NCBI RefSeq assembly: GCF_900156415.1
Contig: NZ_FTNM01000002.1
Coordinates: 124,001-188,000 of the forward strand
Source: Pontibacter lucknowensis
GTDB taxonomy: Bacteria > Bacteroidota > Bacteroidia > Cytophagales > Hymenobacteraceae
DNA length: 64,000 bases
Direction of reading: 5' to 3'
Shown: piece after piece, positions 1 to 8,485 of the stretch
Layout: each line of letters opens with the position of its first letter
Position numbering within the stretch: the stretch's first letter is position 1
Notes under the pieces: generated by a model
What the model was told of the DNA's origin: nothing
Databases searched by the model: none
The model's input: only the letters and a program-made list of their open reading frames with translations
Made by a program: the position numbers and the translations under genes

Positions 1-57
1 CTGGAGAAAGGGCTGGCACACACACTGAAATGGTATAAAGAAAACAATTGGCTATAA
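1..57 (+). CDS. C-terminal tail of a probable NAD-dependent sugar epimerase/dehydratase (partial)
   Basis: An open frame enters from the left edge and stops with TAA at 55-57. It encodes LEKGLAHTLKWYKENNWL. This ending (a helix, then WYKEN near the stop) is typical of extended short-chain NAD-dependent epimerases/dehydratases that act on nucleotide sugars. Only 18 residues are visible, so the family is a suggestion. It lies about 40 bp before the inositol-phosphate synthase gene on the same strand and may be the first member, or an upstream neighbour, of that operon. Confidence 0.5.
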   Translation: MEKGLAHTLKWYKENNWL

Positions 58-96
58 GTATCTATTTAAAACAGTTTTAGACTTTAAGTGAATAAG

Positions 97-1425
97 ATGG
101 AATATCAAGTAAAACCAGCCGAAGGGCGCTTGGGTATCCTGCTTCCGGGACTGGGAGCAGTTGCCACCACATTTATTGCAGGAGTAGAGGCGATCAGAAA
201 AGGTTTCTCGCAGCCTGTAGGTTCACTTTCTCAGATGGGCAACATCCGCCTGGGTAAGCGTACAGATAACCGCAACCCGCTGATCAAGGACTTTGTGCCA
301 CTGGCAAACCTGAACGACATCGTTTTTGGTGGCTGGGACGTGTATGAAGACAACGTATTCGAGGCTGCCGCAAACGCGAAAGTGCTGGAGCCGATGCTGC
401 TGCACTCGATCAAGCCGGAGCTGGAGGCCATCAAGCCAATGAAAGCGGTGTTTGACAAGGCCTATGCCAAAAACCTGGACGGCACGCACGTGAAAGAGGC
501 CGCAACTAAGTATGAGCTGGCCGAAGCGCTGATGGAAGACATGCGCACTTTCAAAGAAGAGAACGGCTGCGACCGCCTGGTAATCGTATGGTGCGGCTCT
601 ACGGAGGTATACACCGAAGTGAGCGATGTGCACCAGACTGTGGCGGCTTTTGAAGAAGGCCTGCGCAACAACGACCCGCGCATTGCGCCAAGCATGATCT
701 ACGCTTATGCGGCGATTAAAATGGGGGTGCCTTATGCAAACGGTGCCCCTAACCTGACAGTAGACATTCCGGCGCTTGTTGAGCTGGCAAAAGAAAAAGG
801 CGTGGCCATCTCCGGCAAAGACTTCAAAACAGGTCAGACGCTGATGAAAACCATCGTGGCTCCTGGTCTGCAAGCCAGAGCGCTGGGTATCAACGGCTGG
901 TTCTCTTCTAACATCCTGGGTAACCGCGACGGCCTGGTGCTGGACGATCCGGATAACTTCAAAACAAAAGAAGTATCGAAGCTAGGCGTGCTGGAAGACA
1001 TTCTGCACCCGGAGGACAACCCGGAGCTGTACGGCGACCTGTACCACAAAGTACGCATCAACTATTACCCTCCTCACGGCGACAACAAAGAGAGCTGGGA
1101 CAACATCGACATCTTTGGCTGGCTGGGTTACAAGATGCAGATCAAGATCAACTTCCTGTGCCGCGACTCGATTCTGGCTGCACCTATCGTGCTGGATCTG
1201 GCCCTGTTCACCGACCTGGCGCAGCGCTCAGGTATGAGTGGCATACAGGAGTGGCTGTCGTTCTACTACAAGTCGCCGCAGACAGCGGAAGGCCTGCGTC
1301 CGGAGCATGACATCTTCAAGCAACTCATCAAGCTGCAGAATACCCTGCGCCACATCATGGGCGAAGACCTGATCACGCACCTGGGGCTGGACTACTACGA
1401 AGACATGGTAGAAGAGTCGCTGTAA
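97..1425 (+). CDS. ino1: myo-inositol-1-phosphate synthase
   Basis: Converts glucose 6-phosphate to 1L-myo-inositol 1-phosphate using NAD in the cytoplasm; this is the committed step to inositol lipids. The 442-residue product opens with a Rossmann loop (GLGAVATTFIAG) and carries the family segments NPLIKDFVPLANLNDIVFGGWDV near the N terminus and GNRDGLVLDDPDNFKTKEVSK near the middle, where the Asn and Lys contribute to NAD and substrate binding in known synthases. ATG at 97 is preferred; an in-frame GTG at 88 is possible. It heads a tightly spaced gene set ending with an AUR1-like enzyme. Bacteroides thetaiotaomicron has an equivalent cluster (around BT_1526 to BT_1522) for inositol lipids. 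The enzyme call is secure; the end product is inferred from context. Confidence 0.95.
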   Translation: MEYQVKPAEGRLGILLPGLGAVATTFIAGVEAIRKGFSQPVGSLSQMGNIRLGKRTDNRNPLIKDFVPLANLNDIVFGGWDVYEDNVFEAAANAKVLEPMLLHSIKPELEAIKPMKAVFDKAYAKNLDGTHVKEAATKYELAEALMEDMRTFKEENGCDRLVIVWCGSTEVYTEVSDVHQTVAAFEEGLRNNDPRIAPSMIYAYAAIKMGVPYANGAPNLTVDIPALVELAKEKGVAISGKDFKTGQTLMKTIVAPGLQARALGINGWFSSNILGNRDGLVLDDPDNFKTKEVSKLGVLEDILHPEDNPELYGDLYHKVRINYYPPHGDNKESWDNIDIFGWLGYKMQIKINFLCRDSILAAPIVLDLALFTDLAQRSGMSGIQEWLSFYYKSPQTAEGLRPEHDIFKQLIKLQNTLRHIMGEDLITHLGLDYYEDMVEESL

Positions 1426-1434
1426 GCTGAATAT

Positions 1435-1896
1435 ATGCTGAAATTACACAAATTGGTTTCCACCAGCCTGGGCATCGGCTACATAGGCAAGGGGGGCGGT
1501 ACAGTAGCTGCTGTGGCGGTCTGCCTGTGCCTGTATGCGCTGCCGCAGGCAGGTGGGAGCCAGCTTGTTATCTGGCTTCCTGTCATCACCCTGCTGCTCA
1601 CGGTGCTGGGCGTTTGGTCGGCCAACGAAGTGGAGCCGCACTGGGGCAAAGATGATAAGAAAGTAGTGATAGACGAAGTGGCGGGCATGCTGATCACCAT
1701 GCTGTTTATACCTGTGTCGCTCAGCACCCTGCTGGCCGGACTGGTGCTGTTTCGCTTCTTCGATATTGTGAAGCCGCTTTATATCCGAAAGCTGGAGAAA
1801 GTGAGGGGAGGACTGGGCGTGATGCTGGACGACGTAGTGGCGGGTGTTTACGCAAATATTGTTTTACAAATATTGCTTTACCTGAAGCTATTCTAA
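1435..1896 (+). CDS. PgpA-family lipid phosphatase, probable phosphatidylinositol-phosphate phosphatase
   Basis: A 153-residue membrane protein of the phosphatidylglycerophosphatase A family. The N terminus has SLGIGYIGKGGGTVAA and the middle has VVIDEVAGMLIT; the acidic DE pair is the family's metal/active-site signature. About four membrane segments are visible. PgpA normally removes phosphate from phosphatidylglycerol phosphate. Here it lies directly behind inositol-phosphate synthase and upstream of a CDP-alcohol transferase. In the comparable Bacteroides cluster the PgpA-like protein is assigned to dephosphorylating phosphatidylinositol phosphate, and the same role is inferred here. It starts 9 bp after ino1, and its stop codon abuts the next start, indicating co-transcription. 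Confidence 0.85.
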   Translation: MLKLHKLVSTSLGIGYIGKGGGTVAAVAVCLCLYALPQAGGSQLVIWLPVITLLLTVLGVWSANEVEPHWGKDDKKVVIDEVAGMLITMLFIPVSLSTLLAGLVLFRFFDIVKPLYIRKLEKVRGGLGVMLDDVVAGVYANIVLQILLYLKLF

Positions 1897-2268
1897 ATGT
1901 TTACCTTTCTGAAGGCGCAGGCTGCTTCTCTGGTAGCTTCCGCTGTCGACTTTCTGGTCACGGTGCTGGTTGTGGAACTGCTCGGCATTTGGTATGTGGC
2001 AGGCACCGTAATTGGCACTATTTCAGGGGGCATTACACATTTCGCACTCGGCCGAAACTGGGTGTTCCAGGCCGCACATAAAACTGTGCCAACGCAGGCA
2101 GTTAAATATCTGATCATCTGGAAAGGAAGCCTGGTGCTGAACGCATCTGGAGTGTACGTGATAACGCACTATGGTGGTCTGCCTTACCTCTACTCCAAAA
2201 TAATCACTTCGCTGCTTGTCGGCTTTTTCTACAATTACATTTTTCAAAAACGATATGTATTCAGATAG
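1897..2268 (+). CDS. GtrA-family membrane protein
   Basis: A 123-residue protein with four hydrophobic segments and the GtrA pattern: N-terminal FLKAQAASLVASAVDFLVTVLVVELLG, central GGITHFALGRNWVF, and a C-terminal FFYNYIFQKRYVFR basic tail. GtrA proteins are thought to help flip polyprenyl-linked sugars or to support glycosylation of cell-surface polymers. The ATG follows the upstream stop codon with no gap, so translation is probably coupled. Its place inside an inositol-lipid operon suggests a role in moving or modifying the lipid head group, but that is inference. The family call is firm and the substrate is unknown. Confidence 0.82.
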   Translation: MFTFLKAQAASLVASAVDFLVTVLVVELLGIWYVAGTVIGTISGGITHFALGRNWVFQAAHKTVPTQAVKYLIIWKGSLVLNASGVYVITHYGGLPYLYSKIITSLLVGFFYNYIFQKRYVFR

Positions 2269-4858
2269 GAATATGTATAGCGTATACCTATACCGGCTGA
2301 TTTGCTTCATGTTGCTTATGGCGGCAGGAGTACAGGCCACACCAGTGATGGCCCAAGGCCTCACAACGATTAAAGGCACCGTAAAAGACGCTGCCACCAA
2401 CGAGGCGCTCATCGGCGTTTCTGTTTTTATACCTGGCACCAGCACGGGTACCAGCACCGACTACGAAGGGAACTTCCAGATCCGGACAAACCAGATCGTC
2501 AATAAAATACAATTCTCATACCTGGGATACCAGACCGCCTCGATGGCCGTGACGCCGGGGCAGGAGCAGACGCTGCACGTGAAGCTGCAAACCGATGCCA
2601 AAGTGCTGAACGAAGTAGTGGTGGTAGGCAAAAAGCGCAAGGTCAAGTACAGCAACAAGGATAACCCGGCGGTTGACCTGATCAGGCTGATCGTGGACAA
2701 CAAAGCCAGGAACAGGCCGGAAAGCTATGACTACGTGCAGTATGAGCAGTACGAGAAAACGCAGATGTCGCTGGTGAACACACCGGAAAAACTGAAACGC
2801 AATCTCCTGCTGCGTAAATACGACTTCATTACCAACAACATCGACACTACCGTGCTCACGGGAAGGGCGGTGCTTCCTTTCTTCATACAGGAGGAGTTGA
2901 CGGAGCAGTATTACCGCAAGTCTCCGCAGACGCGCAAGACCGTGGTAAAGGCCGAGAAGAAAGTAGACTTTGGCGAGTTTGTCGACAACCAGGGCATCAT
3001 GGCCTACATGCAGCACATGTACCAGGACGTAGACATCTACGACAATAACATTACCATCCTGACCAACCAGTTTCTAAGTCCGATTGCCGACATGGCGCCT
3101 ACGTTCTATAAGTTCTACCTCAAAGACACGGTAAGAACCGATGAGGGACAGCAACTGGCCAGGCTGCAATTTGAGCCGCGTAACCCGGCAGCCTTTATGT
3201 TCACTGGCAGTATGTACGTGACGCTTGACGGCACCTACGCCGTGCAGAGCGTGGACATGGAGGTGAGCAAGGGCGTGAGCATCAACTGGGTGCGCGATCT
3301 GAAGATCAAGCTGGACTTTGAAAAGAACCCGGACGGCCGTTACCACTTGAGCAAAAGCGGCCTTAAAGCCGACTTCGGCCTGACGCAGAACAGCGACATG
3401 GGCTTTTATGGGGAGCGGGTGGTTTCCTTCAGGGACTACAAGGTAAATGAAGCGCAGCCTGCATCGCATTACGAAGGCGAAGCTGTGGTGCGGACGCAAC
3501 CGACCTCCGTGCTGGGCGAGGACTTCTGGCAGGCCAGCCGGCACGACTCGCTTTCGGCCGTGGAGGTGAATACCTATACCAACATCGACAGCCTGGTGAA
3601 CATGAAGTCTTTCAGACGCACCATGGACTGGGGCACCGCCCTGATCGCAGGGTATAAGCGGGCTGGGTCCAAAATCGAAATAGGCCCGATCAACACATTC
3701 TACAGCTTCAATCCGGTGGAGGGCTTCCGGCTGCGCTTTGGTGGACGCACGACAAACAACTTCAGCAAGAAAGTGATGCTGGAGACTTACACTGCTTACG
3801 GTTTCAAAGACGAGCAGTGGAAGTACTACCTTGGCGGCACCTACTCGCTCACAGACCGCTCCATCTGGGAGTTTCCGGTGCGGGCTATCCGGGTAAGTTA
3901 TCAGAAGGACACCAACATACCGGGTCAGGAACTGCAGTTTGTGCAGGAAGACAATTTCCTGCTTTCTTTTAAGCGTGGCGAAAACGACAAGTGGCTATAC
4001 AACGAAACCTACAACATCGATTACCTGCGGGAGTTCGAAAATCACATGTCCTACCGCATCGGCTTCCGGAACTGGAGACAGGCCCCGGCCGGTTCGCTGC
4101 AATACATACCGGTGGGGGATGCCACCGGTGAGGACGAGTCGCAGCCACTTCAGCAACTCACCACCACTGAGGCTTCGATTGAACTGCGCTGGGCTCCGAA
4201 CGAGCAGTTTTTGCAGGGTAAGATCTACCGCACACCGGTGGCTAACCGCCATCCGGTGTTCACGTTGCGCGCAGCTGCTGGTATAAAAGGTACCTTCGGG
4301 GGACAGTTTGAATATCAGAAGGTAGCCCTGAATGTGAGCAAGCGCTTCTACCTGTCACAGCTGGGCTATTCGGATGTGGTAACGGAAGGCGGCTACATTT
4401 TCGGGCAGGTGCCGTTCCCGCTGCTGTCGATTCACCGTGCCAACCAGAGTTACTCATACCAACTGCAGTCATACAACCTGATGAACTTCCTGGAGTTTGT
4501 GAGCGACCAGTATGCCAGCGTGCACATCGACCACGGCTTCAACGGCTTTATCTTTAACAAGCTCCCGTTGATCAAGAAAACAAAGCTGCGGGAGTTTGTC
4601 ACTTTCAAGGCGCTGTATGGCAAAGTGCGCGAAGAGAACATGCCGCACGAAAACCCGGATCTGCTGCGCTTCCCGACAGATGCCAATGGTTTGCCACTCA
4701 CGTATACGCTAGAAAGCAAGCCTTATATGGAGGCGAGCGTAGGTATAGGTAACATTTTTAACTTCTTCAGAATTGACGTAGTGAAGCGTCTGACCTACCT
4801 GGATCATCCAAATGTGTCCGATATAGGTATAAGGGGCAGGTTTAAGTTTGATTTTTAA
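2255..4858 (+). CDS. Large outer-membrane protein: carboxypeptidase regulatory-like domain plus DUF5686 barrel
   Basis: About 867 residues. A hydrophobic leader (YLYRLICFMLLMAAGVQATPVMAQ) precedes a CarboxypepD_reg-like beta-sandwich (TIKGTVKDAATNEALIGVSVFIPGTSTGTSTDYEGNF). Then comes a long beta-rich DUF5686 region ending GIRGRFKFDF, an aromatic C terminus typical of outer-membrane barrels. TonB-dependent receptors share the first domain, but no plug domain was recognised. ATG at 2255 overlaps the end of the GtrA gene by 14 bp; a second ATG at 2273 places the signal peptide better and may be the true start. DUF5686 proteins have no established function. Within this operon it is a candidate outer-membrane partner for inositol lipids. 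Confidence 0.82.
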   Translation: MYSDRNMYSVYLYRLICFMLLMAAGVQATPVMAQGLTTIKGTVKDAATNEALIGVSVFIPGTSTGTSTDYEGNFQIRTNQIVNKIQFSYLGYQTASMAVTPGQEQTLHVKLQTDAKVLNEVVVVGKKRKVKYSNKDNPAVDLIRLIVDNKARNRPESYDYVQYEQYEKTQMSLVNTPEKLKRNLLLRKYDFITNNIDTTVLTGRAVLPFFIQEELTEQYYRKSPQTRKTVVKAEKKVDFGEFVDNQGIMAYMQHMYQDVDIYDNNITILTNQFLSPIADMAPTFYKFYLKDTVRTDEGQQLARLQFEPRNPAAFMFTGSMYVTLDGTYAVQSVDMEVSKGVSINWVRDLKIKLDFEKNPDGRYHLSKSGLKADFGLTQNSDMGFYGERVVSFRDYKVNEAQPASHYEGEAVVRTQPTSVLGEDFWQASRHDSLSAVEVNTYTNIDSLVNMKSFRRTMDWGTALIAGYKRAGSKIEIGPINTFYSFNPVEGFRLRFGGRTTNNFSKKVMLETYTAYGFKDEQWKYYLGGTYSLTDRSIWEFPVRAIRVSYQKDTNIPGQELQFVQEDNFLLSFKRGENDKWLYNETYNIDYLREFENHMSYRIGFRNWRQAPAGSLQYIPVGDATGEDESQPLQQLTTTEASIELRWAPNEQFLQGKIYRTPVANRHPVFTLRAAAGIKGTFGGQFEYQKVALNVSKRFYLSQLGYSDVVTEGGYIFGQVPFPLLSIHRANQSYSYQLQSYNLMNFLEFVSDQYASVHIDHGFNGFIFNKLPLIKKTKLREFVTFKALYGKVREENMPHENPDLLRFPTDANGLPLTYTLESKPYMEASVGIGNIFNFFRIDVVKRLTYLDHPNVSDIGIRGRFKFDF

Positions 4859-4876
4859 TACTTACAACATAGAAGT

Positions 4877-5596
4877 ATGGACATGAAATCAGTGCGCGAC
4901 GCGTTGCAGCAGGGAATCTACACGGTGATCAACCCTTTTGTGCGACTCCTGATCAGGCTGGGCTTCACACCCAACGCTGTTACCACCACCGGGCTTATCC
5001 TGAACATAGGGGTAGCAGCCATCTTTATCTGGGGCGGGGAAATTAGCAACCGGGGTGAGCTCGGATACGTGGGCTGGGCCGGAGCGCTGGTGCTGTTTGC
5101 CGGCGTGTTCGACATGCTCGACGGGCAGGTGGCCAGGCTGGGCAATATGAAGTCCACTTTCGGGGCCATGTACGACTCGGTGCTCGACCGCTACAGTGAA
5201 ATGATCATGTTCATGGGTATCTGCTATTACCTGATTTCGCACCACTATCTACTCAGTTCACTCTTTGCCTTCATCGCCCTGATTGGCTCGATGATGGTGA
5301 GCTATACCCGGGCCCGCGCCGAGGGGCTGGGCGTGGAGTGCAAGGGTGGCCTGATGCAGCGCCCGGAGCGGGTCGTGCTGATCGGGGTATCGGCTATCGC
5401 CTGTGGTATTACCTACTATTTTGTGGGTGCAGATTACAAGGTATACGTGCCGGGCATTCCATTTCATATTTTTGAGACGATGTCGGTGTTCACACTGCCT
5501 ATCACCGTGATGGCGGTGATGACGAACATCACAGCTTATAACAGGCTGATGGACTCCAAAAAAGCCATGGAGCAGAAAGAGATGGCAACCCGCTAA
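4877..5596 (+). CDS. CDP-alcohol phosphatidyltransferase, probable phosphatidylinositol-phosphate synthase
   Basis: A 239-residue integral membrane enzyme of the CDP-alcohol phosphotransferase family. The full catalytic motif DGx2ARx8Gx3Dx3D is present, with D82, G83, R87, G96, D100 and D104 in LDGQVARLGN and the following FGAMYDSVLD. Such enzymes exchange CMP on CDP-diacylglycerol for an alcohol. With ino1 and a PgpA-like phosphatase upstream, the likely acceptor is inositol 1-phosphate, giving phosphatidylinositol phosphate, as in the comparable Bacteroides cluster. Five or six membrane helices are visible. Other acceptors (glycerol phosphate, serine) cannot be excluded from sequence. It begins 18 bp after the outer-membrane protein gene. 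Confidence 0.88.
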   Translation: MDMKSVRDALQQGIYTVINPFVRLLIRLGFTPNAVTTTGLILNIGVAAIFIWGGEISNRGELGYVGWAGALVLFAGVFDMLDGQVARLGNMKSTFGAMYDSVLDRYSEMIMFMGICYYLISHHYLLSSLFAFIALIGSMMVSYTRARAEGLGVECKGGLMQRPERVVLIGVSAIACGITYYFVGADYKVYVPGIPFHIFETMSVFTLPITVMAVMTNITAYNRLMDSKKAMEQKEMATR

Positions 5597-5612
5597 GGAG
5601 AAGCTTAACAAC

Positions 5613-6173
5613 GTGAGAAAAATCTTTTACCCGGCACTCCTTCTGCTTTACACAGGTATAGGAAGTGCCAGCGGCCACAGTCCGGCAGGTATAGCCGAAG
5701 CAAAAGCCGACACACTGCCGGTGCCGAAGGGCATCAAAGAGCTGCTGTTTTATGTGCAGCGCGACCCGAATGCCAACACGGTTGTGTACGAACTGAACCG
5801 GACGACGCAGGGAGCGCTGAACGAAGCGGAGCCGATTCACCCGTTCTGGATCCGGTATGCGGATGGGGGAGAGCAGAAGGAGCTGAATTACATTCAGCGC
5901 AAATTTGCCTACGGTCTGAACACCAAAAAACTGGGCAAAGACCACTATGAGATCAAGTTCGTGAGTTATGGCAAACTGGCGCTATACCTACGCAAGACGG
6001 CCGATGGCAAGTACCGTGTCTATACCACGATAAACAGGGAAGAGGCTATACTGGACCGCGTGTTTGTGCGGATCGAAGGCGGTACATTTTGGGTGCCCAA
6101 TGTGCTGTATGTGGAGCTGAGCGGCCGCGATGCCGCTACCGGGAAGGCAGTAACAGGACGTTTTAAACCTTAG
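5613..6173 (+). CDS. DUF4833 domain secreted protein
   Basis: A 186-residue protein with an N-terminal signal peptide (RKIFYPALLLLYTGIGSASG) followed by a beta-rich domain containing LLFYVQRDPNANTVVYELN and HPFWIRYADGGEQKELNYIQRKFAYGL, which I recognise as DUF4833. No catalytic motif is evident. The start is GTG at 5613, preceded by AAGGAG at 5595-5600, a plausible ribosome-binding site. It sits between the phosphatidyltransferase and the fatty-acid hydroxylase with spacings of 16 and 7 bp, so it belongs to the same operon. Function is unknown. A periplasmic lipid-handling role would fit the context but has no direct support. Confidence 0.72.
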   Translation: MRKIFYPALLLLYTGIGSASGHSPAGIAEAKADTLPVPKGIKELLFYVQRDPNANTVVYELNRTTQGALNEAEPIHPFWIRYADGGEQKELNYIQRKFAYGLNTKKLGKDHYEIKFVSYGKLALYLRKTADGKYRVYTTINREEAILDRVFVRIEGGTFWVPNVLYVELSGRDAATGKAVTGRFKP

Positions 6174-6180
6174 TTTACAG

Positions 6181-6801
6181 ATGAAAAAGAATTTCGTGTC
6201 TAACTCGCAGGAGTCTGTCAGGATGTTCAGGTATGACTGGATGGAAGCGCTGTCCAAAGTGCACTGGACGGTGCCGCTTTACATATACGTGCCGGTCATC
6301 CTCTTCCTGAGCTGGCTGGCGCTATATGTGGAGCAACTGTCGGTGCTTTTCTTTATAGGCTATGCCACACTTGGCCTGTTTGTCTGGACGCTAACCGAGT
6401 ATGTGCTGCACCGCTTCGTGTTTCATTATGTGCCGAAGGCAAAGTGGGCCCTGCGCCTGCACTTTATTTTCCACGGTGTGCACCACGACTACCCGAACGA
6501 TACCAGGCGGCTGGTGATGCCACCATCAGCCAGCATCCCCATGGCTACGGCGCTGTATTTTCTATTTGCATTGCTGCTGTCGGGAGGGGAGCTGTATGCT
6601 TTTTTTGCAGCCTTTCTGTTGGGCTATCTCTTTTATGATATTTCCCATTATGCCCTGCACCACTTCAACTTTAAAGGTGAGTTCTGGAAGAAGCTGAAAA
6701 AGCACCACATGCTGCATCACTACTCCGATGCTACAAAAGGCTACGGCGTGAGTTCTTCTCTCTGGGACAAGATTTTCGGTTCTGATTTTGACAAAAAATA
6801 A
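6181..6801 (+). CDS. Fatty acid/sphingolipid hydroxylase (sterol desaturase superfamily)
   Basis: A 206-residue membrane di-iron enzyme. The histidine clusters are all visible: HRFVFH, HFIFHGVHHDYPND, HYALHH and KKHHMLHHYSD. The pattern and length match the catalytic domain of fatty acid 2-hydroxylase (Scs7/FA2H), which hydroxylates the alpha carbon of the ceramide N-acyl chain using oxygen. No cytochrome b5 domain is fused, so an external electron donor is needed. Four helices surround the His boxes. The stop codon lies only 1 bp before the ATG of the AUR1-like gene, which strongly suggests that it acts on the same lipid. A carotenoid hydroxylase is an alternative, but the HHDYPNDTRRL segment favours FA2H. 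Confidence 0.85.
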   Translation: MKKNFVSNSQESVRMFRYDWMEALSKVHWTVPLYIYVPVILFLSWLALYVEQLSVLFFIGYATLGLFVWTLTEYVLHRFVFHYVPKAKWALRLHFIFHGVHHDYPNDTRRLVMPPSASIPMATALYFLFALLLSGGELYAFFAAFLLGYLFYDISHYALHHFNFKGEFWKKLKKHHMLHHYSDATKGYGVSSSLWDKIFGSDFDKK

Positions 6802-6802
6802 A

Positions 6803-7753
6803 ATGAGTTTAACAACTACGGCAACAGAGGGGAAGGCGAAAGTAACACGGAAGAATGCCCTTGTTGTAGCCGCCCTTTCGATCGGTTATCTGCTGCTCTC
6901 GTACCTGCTGGTGGGGTTCAAGTCTGATCAGCTGGTGCTGGTGGGGCTGGCAAACGCCCTCTACTTTGCAACGCCCATCACCCGTAAGTTCATCACCGGC
7001 TTCTCTATCTTTATCGTGTTCTGGGTGCTCTACGATTACATGAAAGCCTTCCCGAACTACTGGTTCAACACCGTGCACATCGAGGACCTGTACAATACCG
7101 AGAAAGCAGTGTTCGGCATCCGGAATGGCGAAGGTATACTGAGCCCCAATGAATTCTGGCAGCAGCACAGCAACGCCTTTCTGGATGTGATGAGCGGTAT
7201 CTTCTACCTCAGCTGGATACCGGTGCCGCTGGCTTTTGCCGGCTTTCTGTTTTTCTGGAACCGGCAGCAGTTTGTGTACTTTTCGCTCACGTTTCTGCTC
7301 GTCAACCTGCTGGGATTTGTGGTCTACTACCTATACCCGGCTGCGCCGCCCTGGTACGTGCAGCTGCATGGTTTTGAGTTCATCGCCAAAACACCCGGCA
7401 ACACGGCAGGCCTGGTGCGCTTCGATGAGTTTTTTGGTATCACCGTTTTCCATTCGCTCTATGCCAAGGGCTCCAATGTGTTTGCAGCCATGCCTTCGCT
7501 TCATTCCGCTTATCCGCTTATCGTGCTCTATTATGCCTTGAAGAACAGGCTAGGACTGGTAGCAAAAGTATTCTTTACCATCATCACGGTGGGTATCTGG
7601 TTTGCGGCGGTCTATACCTTGCACCACTACGTGCTGGATGTACTGGCAGGTATAGTATGCGCTTCCTGTGGCATCCTCTTGTTCAACTGGCTGGTGGCCA
7701 GAGAAGGTGCTGTGAGCAGAGCCATCGGGCAATTTGTAGCCGCCATCCGCTAA
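6803..7753 (+). CDS. AUR1-like PAP2 enzyme, probable inositol phosphorylceramide synthase
   Basis: A 316-residue polytopic membrane protein of the PAP2/AUR1 class. The catalytic motifs are AAMPSLHSAYPLIVLYY and YTLHHYVLDVLAGI, in which the two histidines and the aspartate correspond to the nucleophile and acid/base residues of phosphotransfer PAP2 enzymes. The yeast relative AUR1 moves phosphoinositol from phosphatidylinositol to ceramide. The gene ends an operon that can make phosphatidylinositol and hydroxylate ceramide, so IPC synthase is the best reading; the comparable Bacteroides cluster ends the same way. The in-frame TTG at 6788 would overlap the hydroxylase gene, so ATG 6803 was chosen. 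Confidence 0.83.
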   Translation: MSLTTTATEGKAKVTRKNALVVAALSIGYLLLSYLLVGFKSDQLVLVGLANALYFATPITRKFITGFSIFIVFWVLYDYMKAFPNYWFNTVHIEDLYNTEKAVFGIRNGEGILSPNEFWQQHSNAFLDVMSGIFYLSWIPVPLAFAGFLFFWNRQQFVYFSLTFLLVNLLGFVVYYLYPAAPPWYVQLHGFEFIAKTPGNTAGLVRFDEFFGITVFHSLYAKGSNVFAAMPSLHSAYPLIVLYYALKNRLGLVAKVFFTIITVGIWFAAVYTLHHYVLDVLAGIVCASCGILLFNWLVAREGAVSRAIGQFVAAIR

Positions 7754-7790
7754 CAAAGCCTGCAACCAGGCAAAAATCAATCTACACAAC

Positions 7791-8420
7791 ATGACAGAAG
7801 ATAACTTCGCCATACAAAACAAGCGGCTCTATGAGCAGCTGCTCAAGCTGACAGCTGGCGACTACCAGGCCTTTCTGTACGACTGCGACGGCACGCTGGC
7901 GGATAACATGCAGGCACACAAAGATACTTACGTAAAGGTGGCTGCCGGTCAGGGCATCACAATCGATCCGGCCATTGTAGACGAGTTTGCCGGACTGCCT
8001 ATACCTGCTGTGGTCGTTGAGATCAACAAGCGATACGGGAGCAGCTTCGATCCGGAGGCATTTGAAAGATCAAAATCAGAGCTGTTCTACCACGAGTTCA
8101 TCTCCGAGACAAAGCCCGTGCAGTTTGTGGTAGACCACCTGGTAGCCCATGCCGGTAAGGTGAGGATCGGCGTGGTATCAGGCGGCTCCAGGAAGATGAT
8201 TCAGAAGACGCTGGAGGTGCTGCAGATCGATCATTTGGTGGAAGTGCTGGTATGTGCCGGTGATACAGGGAAGGGAAAGCCTTTTCCAGACCCGTTTTTG
8301 CTGGCGGCAGAAAAGCTGGGCGTAGCACCCGAACATTGTCTGGTGTTTGAGGACGGGGTGCCCGGCGTGCAGGCTGCTGAGGCTGCTGGTATGCAGTGGA
8401 TCAGGGTAGATCAGGTATAG
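7791..8420 (+). CDS. HAD-superfamily sugar phosphatase/phosphoglucomutase-like hydrolase
   Basis: A 209-residue soluble protein with the four HAD motifs: DCDGT (D31 and D33), VVSGGSRKM, the lysine region GDTGKGKP and FEDGVPGVQAA. The helical cap lies between motifs I and II (residues ~45-105), as in beta-phosphoglucomutase and the YqaB-type fructose-1-phosphatase. It probably dephosphorylates a small sugar phosphate. It follows the AUR1-like gene by 37 bp and precedes a strong terminator, so it may be the last gene of the lipid operon. A role in recycling inositol or another phosphate is only a guess. Confidence 0.8.
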   Translation: MTEDNFAIQNKRLYEQLLKLTAGDYQAFLYDCDGTLADNMQAHKDTYVKVAAGQGITIDPAIVDEFAGLPIPAVVVEINKRYGSSFDPEAFERSKSELFYHEFISETKPVQFVVDHLVAHAGKVRIGVVSGGSRKMIQKTLEVLQIDHLVEVLVCAGDTGKGKPFPDPFLLAAEKLGVAPEHCLVFEDGVPGVQAAEAAGMQWIRVDQV

Positions 8421-8485
8421 GGAACAGGCCTTATACTTAGGCCTTGAGTAAAATCAAGTATAGAGTAATTTTTTAAGATGAAAGT

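Noticed and set aside
2216-2254. TTG start at 2216 for the DUF5686 gene
   Set aside because: It would overlap the GtrA gene by 53 bp and adds residues without signal-peptide character; ATG 2255 or 2273 is better.
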